A DNA stretch of 64,000 nucleotides from Ottowia sp. SB7-C50 (GTDB lineage: Bacteria > Pseudomonadota > Gammaproteobacteria > Burkholderiales > Burkholderiaceae_C), in contig NZ_CP136995.1 in the NCBI RefSeq assembly GCF_033110285.1, forward strand, positions 1,984,001 to 2,048,000, in the 5' to 3' direction. Positions 55,593 to 64,000 of this stretch are shown piece by piece. The position numbers and the translations under genes were made by a program. Position 1 is the stretch's first letter; each line of letters begins with the position of its first letter. The notes beneath the pieces were generated by a model. The model saw only the letters and a program-made list of their open reading frames with translations, made no database searches and was not told the origin of the DNA.

Positions 55593-55985
55593 CTACAGGA
55601 ACGCATCAAGCCACTCTAGAAATTCCTGCCTCCGAGTATCGACAAAGAACACCAAGACCCACACCGGGTAAGTCGCAAAACCCAACCACTGCAGGATGTC
55701 GCACAGTCGCAGCGCACCAATGAGATCTCGGGTTTGCGGTATCTTGCGCAATTCCCGAGATGATTTTCCCCATATGTATTCACGCTTGACCGCTTGCACC
55801 GTAGCCAAGTGACCGGCGATCCATTCCGACACCAGCATCGAATCCTGATGCTTGATCGCAATAAGTGTCGCCACCAGGCTTTCTCTCACGAGTTGTTTAA
55901 CCGCCGACGCCAGAACCAATACGACTGCGCCGAGAAGGACAATGACCGGAACGACCATCGTTACCTGCTTGGGCAACATAAGCAC
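55593..55985 (-). CDS. Small membrane protein of unknown function
   Basis: 130 residues, not recognised. One strong N-terminal helix (VVPVIVLLGAVVLVLASAV) and another near the C-terminus (ILQWLGFATYPVWVLVFFVD), with a charged middle (WGKSSRELRKIPQTRDLIG). The region is visibly less GC-rich than its surroundings and uses more A/T-ending codons, which suggests a different origin. It starts 9 bases after the aconitase stop, so it may be translated from that transcript. A short region (55491-55592) before the LysE gene is empty. Confidence 0.6.
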   Translation of the reverse strand: MLMLPKQVTMVVPVIVLLGAVVLVLASAVKQLVRESLVATLIAIKHQDSMLVSEWIAGHLATVQAVKREYIWGKSSRELRKIPQTRDLIGALRLCDILQWLGFATYPVWVLVFFVDTRRQEFLEWLDAFL

Positions 55986-55994
55986 CTTACTTCG

Positions 55995-58926
<2,932 letters not shown>

Positions 58927-59024
58927 GGCGTAACTCCTTGGTATAGGGCGATCCGTGCGAGCCGGGTTGCCAATCATTGTGTCAGGCGCGCGCTGCACTT
59001 TGCACGGGCATGGGTTTACACCCG

Positions 59025-59088
59025 TGTTTTAGCATCAAAACAGGCCGCCAGCGCTTATCTGTAGTGCGCAGTCAGCTATCAAAAAATG
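59025..59088 (-). repeat. Family A palindromic repeat, copy 12
   Basis: GTTTTAGCATCAAAACAGGC, CGCCAGCGCTTATCTGTAGT, GCGCAGTCAGCTATCAAAAA. Lies between the macro-domain gene terminator and the aconitase promoter region. Confidence 0.8.
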
Positions 59089-59111
59089 ACTGGCGCAAGC
59101 CACTGGCACGC

Positions 59112-59148
59112 AAAAAAGCCCCGGCAGGCGGGCGCCTGCGCGGGGCTT
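59112..59148 (-). terminator. Rho-independent terminator after the macro-domain gene
   Basis: On the minus strand AAGCCCCGCGCAGGCG pairs with CGCCTGCCGGGGCTT (one bulge), then TTTTTTGCG. It stands 19 bases past the stop codon. Confidence 0.85.
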
Positions 59149-59166
59149 GGCTTACCGGCGGGCCGG

Positions 59167-59673
59167 TCAGGCGAGCTTTTCGTCCGCCTTCTGGTCCTTG
59201 CGGTACACCTCGTACACCAGCACGGGCACGCCCAGGTCGCCCAGGTGCTGCTGGATCAGCGGCTTGACGTCGGCCCAGTCCAGCGCGCCCACGCCCGTGG
59301 CCAGGCGCGGCAGCGCCACGCTCTTGATGCCGTCCTTGCGCACCAGCGCGGCCAGCTCGCGCAGGGCGCGGTTCACGTCTTCCAGCTTGGCCTTGACCGG
59401 GCGCGCCGACTTGGCCTGGCTTTGCATGCCCTGGGTCAGCAGGTTGACGATGCCGCGCACACTGCCGTCTTCGTTGACGCCGCCCCAGGCCCAGACTTCG
59501 CCCGTATCAGGCTGGCGGGCGTGCATGGCGTGGCGGTAGTCCTTGACCATGGACGGAAAGCGTTCGCGCAGTGCCAGCGCCAGACCGGAATCAAACGGGT
59601 CGTGCGTGGCAATGCCGTGGGCGATGACCTGAGCGTCGCTCAACAGAATGTCGCCTTCGACTTCACGGATCAT
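59167..59673 (-). CDS. Macro-domain (ADP-ribose-binding) protein
   Basis: 168 residues. Starts MIREVEGDILLSDAQVIAHG, then HDPFDSGLALALRERFPSMV (in place of the usual N-x-x-x-GGG-A), IVNLLTQGMQS and VALPRLATGVGALDWADVKP, the second ADP-ribose loop G-x-G. Macro domains bind ADP-ribose and may remove it from proteins or nucleic acids; the group close to this one is not well characterised. It lies divergent from the U32 gene, 137 bases apart, and is upstream of aconitase but ended by its own terminator. Confidence 0.82.
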   Translation of the reverse strand: MIREVEGDILLSDAQVIAHGIATHDPFDSGLALALRERFPSMVKDYRHAMHARQPDTGEVWAWGGVNEDGSVRGIVNLLTQGMQSQAKSARPVKAKLEDVNRALRELAALVRKDGIKSVALPRLATGVGALDWADVKPLIQQHLGDLGVPVLVYEVYRKDQKADEKLA

Positions 59674-59810
59674 GGATTCTCCTTGGTGGGGTTGATAAAC
59701 ATCGCTTCATGGACACCATAGCCCATGCCCGCACCGCGCGTCTTGACACGAGTCAAGACATGTCGCTTGGCCCCGCCATCCAAAAACCCCGGAACGCCGA
59801 CAATAGCGGC

Positions 59811-61196
59811 ATGACGCTGAAATCCCCCGAATTGCTGCTGCCCGCGGGCAGCCTGGACAAGATGCGCGCGGCCTACGACTTCGGTGCCGACGCGGTCTAC
59901 GCCGGCCAGCCGCGCTATAGCCTGCGTGCGCGCAACAACGAATTCCGCCTGGAACAGATCGCCACCGGCATTGCCGAGGCGCACGCGCGCGGCAAGAAAT
60001 TCTTCGTCACCAGCAACCTGATCGCCCACAACGACAAGCTGCGCACCTACCTGCGCGATCTGGAGCCCGTGGTCGCGCTGAAGCCCGACGCGCTCATCAT
60101 GGCCGATGCCGGCCTCATCATGCTGGTGCGCGAGAAGTGGCCGCACATCCCCATCCACCTGAGCGTGCAGGCCAACACCACCAACTGGGCGGCGGTGAAG
60201 TTCTGGCAGAACATGGGCGTGGCGCGCATCATCCTCTCGCGCGAACTCAGCCTGGCCGAAGTCGAGCAGATCCGCCAGGAATGCCCCGACATGGAGCTGG
60301 AAGTGTTTGTGCACGGCGCGCTGTGCATTGCCTACAGCGGGCGCTGCCTGCTGTCAGGCTACTTCAACCGGCGCGACCCCAACCAGGGCACCTGCACCAA
60401 CGCCTGCCGCTGGAACTACAAGACGATGGACGCCGACGTCGACCCCAACACGGGTGAGGCTTTGGCGCGCGGTGATCGGCTGGCAGGCTTCAGCTTCAGC
60501 GGCGAGCAGGAACAAGCGGAACAGTCCACCTGCGGCAACGGCCAGCGCCACCCCGCCGCCGACAAGGTGTACCTGATCGAGGAAGAAGGCCGCCCCGGCC
60601 AGCTCATGCCGATCATGGAAGATGAGCACGGCACCTACATCATGAACAGCAAGGACTTGCGCGCGGTGGAGCAGGTCGAGAAGCTGACCAGGATCGGCGT
60701 CGATTCGCTCAAGGTTGAAGGCCGCACCAAGAGCCTGTACTACGTGGCCCGCACCGCGCAAACCTACCGCCGCGCCATCGACGACGCGGTGGCCGGCCGC
60801 CCGTTCAACCCGCAGCTGATCAGCGAGCTGGAAGGCTTGGCCAACCGGGGCTACACCAGCGGCTTTCTGGAGCGGCGCCCCGCCAACGATTACCAGAACT
60901 ATGAAACCGGCCACTCGGTCGCCACGCGCAGCCAGTTCGTGGGCGAAGTCAAGGGCGTGGCCGACGGCTGGGCCGAGGTCGAAACCAAGAACCGCTTTGC
61001 CGTGGGCGACTGGATCGAGATCATCACGCCGCAAGGCAACCGCACCGTGCAGTTGCAGGTCATGAAGAACGCCGAAGGCCAGTCGATCGACGTGGCCGCC
61101 GGCAACCCGCTGCGGGTGTGGATCCCGGTCGAGGGCCCCGCCGAACGCGGCTTGATTGCCCGCCTGGCCGACGCGCCGCTGGCATCCCAGGTTTGA
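59811..61196 (+). CDS. U32-family protein TrhP/YegQ (tRNA uridine 5-hydroxylation)
   Basis: 461 residues. U32 signature EVFVHGALCIAYSGRCLLSG (about 163-182) with following Cys in QGTCTNACRWNYK, which provide iron-sulfur or metal-binding cysteines. Starts LKSPELLLPAGSLDKMRAAY, as in YegQ. YegQ/TrhP makes 5-hydroxyuridine at the tRNA wobble position using prephenate. Contains an extra stretch (FSGEQEQAEQSTCGNGQRHP) not common in close relatives. ATG 59811 was chosen because the protein then begins with the conserved block; a 34-residue upstream extension lacks similarity. The 249 bases after it hold only a degraded repeat. Confidence 0.9.
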   Translation: MTLKSPELLLPAGSLDKMRAAYDFGADAVYAGQPRYSLRARNNEFRLEQIATGIAEAHARGKKFFVTSNLIAHNDKLRTYLRDLEPVVALKPDALIMADAGLIMLVREKWPHIPIHLSVQANTTNWAAVKFWQNMGVARIILSRELSLAEVEQIRQECPDMELEVFVHGALCIAYSGRCLLSGYFNRRDPNQGTCTNACRWNYKTMDADVDPNTGEALARGDRLAGFSFSGEQEQAEQSTCGNGQRHPAADKVYLIEEEGRPGQLMPIMEDEHGTYIMNSKDLRAVEQVEKLTRIGVDSLKVEGRTKSLYYVARTAQTYRRAIDDAVAGRPFNPQLISELEGLANRGYTSGFLERRPANDYQNYETGHSVATRSQFVGEVKGVADGWAEVETKNRFAVGDWIEIITPQGNRTVQLQVMKNAEGQSIDVAAGNPLRVWIPVEGPAERGLIARLADAPLASQV

Positions 61197-61328
61197 CCTC
61201 ACCCCGTCTGCACGCCCATGGCGCTGGCCTGCCTGCACTGCGGCGCCGAGAACCGCGATGCCTGCGCATGCGCCAGCAGCAGGACGCGCTGCGGCAGTAG
61301 CGAAAGCTGACGGCGCCACGCATCGAAG

Positions 61329-61425
61329 CGTCTGCGCGGCAGAAAAATCGTCAGCTGCAGCGCTCGAGCAACCGGTCCATCGCGGCGCTATTGCGTGCGC
61401 CACACTGACCACGGGCTTGTGTGCA
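61329..61425. repeat. Diverged partial copy of the hairpin element
   Basis: GCGTCTGCGCGGCAGAA, TCAGCTGCAGCGCTCGAG, CGGTCCATCGCGGCGCT and GGGCTTGTGTGCAT follow the order of the left and centre parts of the element at 52483-52651. The right arm is missing except for ACCGCGCAGAACC at 61432-61444. Lies between yegQ and thiS, convergent genes. Confidence 0.65.
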
Positions 61426-61445
61426 TCACCACACCGCGCAGAACC

Positions 61446-61697
61446 CTATCCGCCCACGATGGGCTGAAACAGCAGCACGGTGTCGCCGTCGGCCAGCACG
61501 CGGCCCGCACGCGCTGCGCGGGCGACGAATTCACCGTTGACCGCCGTGCCGACGCCCTGCGGCGCGTGGCCCAGCTGATCGACCAGGTCGGCCAGCGTGG
61601 TGCCGGCCGGCAGCGATCGCGGCGCACCGTCGAGGCGGATCGAGATGTCGGCCGGCATCGATGGCTCAGGCATGGGGGATGGCTCGCACGTGTTCAT
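61446..61697 (-). CDS. thiS: Sulfur carrier protein ThiS
   Basis: 83 residues. Ubiquitin-like: ISIRLDGAPRSLPAGTTLAD, VGTAVNGEFVARAARAGRVL, GDTVLLFQPIVGG with the C-terminal Gly-Gly that is thiocarboxylated to deliver sulfur for the thiazole of thiamine. The start at 61697 overlaps the thiO stop by four bases (ATGA), arguing for translational coupling; a Met at about 61658 would give the shorter, more usual length. The usual thiG and thiE do not follow; yegQ is convergent. Confidence 0.85.
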   Translation of the reverse strand: MNTCEPSPMPEPSMPADISIRLDGAPRSLPAGTTLADLVDQLGHAPQGVGTAVNGEFVARAARAGRVLADGDTVLLFQPIVGG

Positions 61698-62857
61698 GCG
61701 TCGGTGGCCGCCAGCGCACCTGCATTCGCCACGCCATAGAAGGGTGACGCCAAACCCAGCCACGACACTTGCCGCGCGGCCTGCTCCAGCAGCGCCGGCG
61801 CCAGCAGCCAGCCGTGGCGGAACAGGCCGTTGATGCGCAGCAGGCGGCCGCTGTGTTCGATGCGCGGGTTGTTGTCGGGCAGCGCGGGGCGCAGGTTGAC
61901 GTCCATCTTCACGATGCGCGCCTCGGCCAGCGCGGGCACCACGCTGTGCGCGGCGGCCATCAGTTCGACAGCGCTGCGCAGGCTGACGGGGGATCGGTCT
62001 TCGCTCTCGATCTCGCTGGCGCCCACCAGCACGTCGTGCGCACTGCGCGGCACGATGTACACGCGATGGCGCGGGTGCAGCAGGCGCACCGGGCGCGTGA
62101 GGCCGTGACCCGCGCAGTCAAGCCAGATCACTTCGCCGCGCACGCCGCGCACCGACAGCTCAGGCTTGGCACCGATGCCGCGCACGTCTATCACCGCGTC
62201 AAAGGCCAGCACGCGGCCATCGGCCAGCCGAAGTGTGCCGCCGCCTTCGCCCGCTTCAACGGCCAATACGCGTTGACCCCAATGCCAGTCTGCGCCGTCT
62301 GCTCCTGAATAAAGAGCATTCATCATCGCCACCGTGTCGACGAAGCCTTCGCCCGGTAGCAGCCAGGCGTGGGCGGGCCCCTGTATTGATGGTTCCATCT
62401 CACGCAAGGCCTGCGCATGCAACGTCTGCACACCTTCGGCCGGGCTGGCGGCGCGCCACTCCGGCGTGGCCGCCGCCGCCTGCATACGCGCCAGCACGCG
62501 CTGCGCGGCCCCCAGGTCGGGCCGGTGCGCCACCAGCAGGCTGCCGCCGACCGTCACCGTGGGCGAGCCCGGCAAGGCCGCCGCGATCTTCGGCCACAGC
62601 GCTAGCGAACGCCACCCCAGCGCTGCCACGGCGGGCTCGGCGTTGTCCAGCTCTGACAGCGGACTGAGCATGCCCGCCGCCGTAAACCCCGCCGCCGTGG
62701 GCACGTAGGGTTCGGGCGCCTGGCTGCGCACGACAGCCCGCTCATCGACTGCGGGGTCGAACACCGACACGCGGTGGCCGGCCTGCGACAGGCGCCACGC
62801 CAGCAGTCGGCCGAGCAGGCCGGCGCCCGCAATGCCGATGCGCAGTCGATCAGCCAT
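61694..62857 (-). CDS. thiO: Glycine oxidase ThiO (FAD)
   Basis: 387 residues. Starts RLRIGIAGAGLLGRLLAWRL with acidic end VFDPA, the FAD motif of the DAO fold; LPGEGFVDTVAMMNALYSGA; VIDVRGIGAK; RHRVYIVPRSAHDVLVGASE; INGLFRHGWLLAPALLEQAA. It oxidises glycine to imine glyoxylate for thiazole synthesis, replacing ThiH in aerobes. The segment LYSGADGADWHWGQ is encoded by a family A-like core (62301-62320). The start codon at 62857 leaves MADRLRIGIAG; an upstream ATG adds four residues. Between thiC and thiS. Confidence 0.9.
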   Translation of the reverse strand: MADRLRIGIAGAGLLGRLLAWRLSQAGHRVSVFDPAVDERAVVRSQAPEPYVPTAAGFTAAGMLSPLSELDNAEPAVAALGWRSLALWPKIAAALPGSPTVTVGGSLLVAHRPDLGAAQRVLARMQAAAATPEWRAASPAEGVQTLHAQALREMEPSIQGPAHAWLLPGEGFVDTVAMMNALYSGADGADWHWGQRVLAVEAGEGGGTLRLADGRVLAFDAVIDVRGIGAKPELSVRGVRGEVIWLDCAGHGLTRPVRLLHPRHRVYIVPRSAHDVLVGASEIESEDRSPVSLRSAVELMAAAHSVVPALAEARIVKMDVNLRPALPDNNPRIEHSGRLLRINGLFRHGWLLAPALLEQAARQVSWLGLASPFYGVANAGALAATDA

Positions 62858-62865
62858 GGATGACT

Positions 62866-62917
62866 TCAATTTTCATAGCGTTCGACGCTGGTCCAGCCAG
62901 CGCCTGCACCACAAATG
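62866..62917 (-). repeat. Family A palindromic repeat, copy 13
   Basis: CAATTTTCATAGCGTTCGAC, GGTCCAGCCAGCGCCTGCAC. Fills the gap between thiC and thiO. Confidence 0.65.
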
Positions 62918-62920
62918 ACC

Positions 62921-64000
<1,080 letters not shown>

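Noticed and set aside
61218..61310. 30-residue Cys-rich ORF after yegQ (MALACLHCGAENRDACAC start)
   Set aside because: Contains C-x-x-C but too short and without a ribosome binding site or family match; perhaps a remnant.

Overview
This window is a GC-rich chromosomal segment from a betaproteobacterium. Gene content and repeats point to the Burkholderiales, most likely a Comamonadaceae-type organism (Acidovorax/Ottowia/Comamonas-like). The pointers are a Bug-type solute-binding protein, the etfB-etfA-acyl-CoA dehydrogenase operon, the paired cyanophycin synthetases, and many short palindromic intergenic repeats with a TAGCTGCTGGCGC-like arm. I see no rRNA, tRNA, integrase, insertion sequence or CRISPR array, so this looks like core chromosome peppered with small non-autonomous repeats.

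Layout. 1-6.1 kb: acyl-CoA catabolism (thiolase C-terminus, SDR dehydrogenase, thioesterase, two orphan solute-binding proteins, acyl-CoA dehydrogenase). 6.1-8.1 kb: DUF3237 lipoprotein, MarR regulator, small winged-helix regulator, FKBP isomerase. 8.2-12.0 kb: grpE-dnaK-dnaJ. 12.3-14.0 kb: lipid A phosphoethanolamine transferase. 14.0-22.0 kb: cyanophycin locus, with a DUF1854 protein and an ABC exporter-like protein divergent from the synthetase pair cphA'/cphA. 22.0-27.8 kb: nitronate monooxygenase, acyl-CoA dehydrogenase, etfA, etfB and an atypical crotonase. 28.0-34.3 kb: HDAC-family deacetylase divergent from MoxR-DUF58-TgpA(transglutaminase)-MltB. 34.4-47.1 kb: two sets of alpha-E, circularly permuted ATP-grasp and transglutaminase genes on either side of comEC. 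47.1-55.5 kb: RidA, MFS transporter, RmuC, D-2-hydroxyacid dehydrogenase, a RES/Xre toxin-antitoxin pair split by nested repeats, FAD monooxygenase and LysE/ArgO exporter. 55.6-61.2 kb: small membrane protein, aconitase, macro-domain protein and U32 protein TrhP/YegQ. 61.4-64 kb: thiS, thiO and thiC (running off the window).

Two themes stand out. First, three transglutaminase-fold proteins, two permuted ATP-grasp proteins, two alpha-E domains, a MoxR/DUF58 pair and a lytic transglycosylase lie within 18 kb. This suggests a peptide-ligating and peptide-cleaving system of unknown substrate, probably at the envelope. Second, small repeats are unusually structured. One family (A) has about 14 intergenic copies, mostly between same-strand genes, and similar sequence seems to sit in frame inside several proteins. 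Another family (B) occurs five times, each time directly after a stop codon and before a same-strand neighbour. A 169-bp hairpin is nested inside one of these B copies, within a toxin-antitoxin operon.

Caution: six coding regions (ABC transporter start, cphA', tgpA twice, DUF2126 gene, D-2-hydroxyacid dehydrogenase, acnA) contain single-base frameshifts. Six of the seven sites are one extra base in a G/C homopolymer. The simplest reading is systematic sequence error, so the genes are annotated at full corrected extent.
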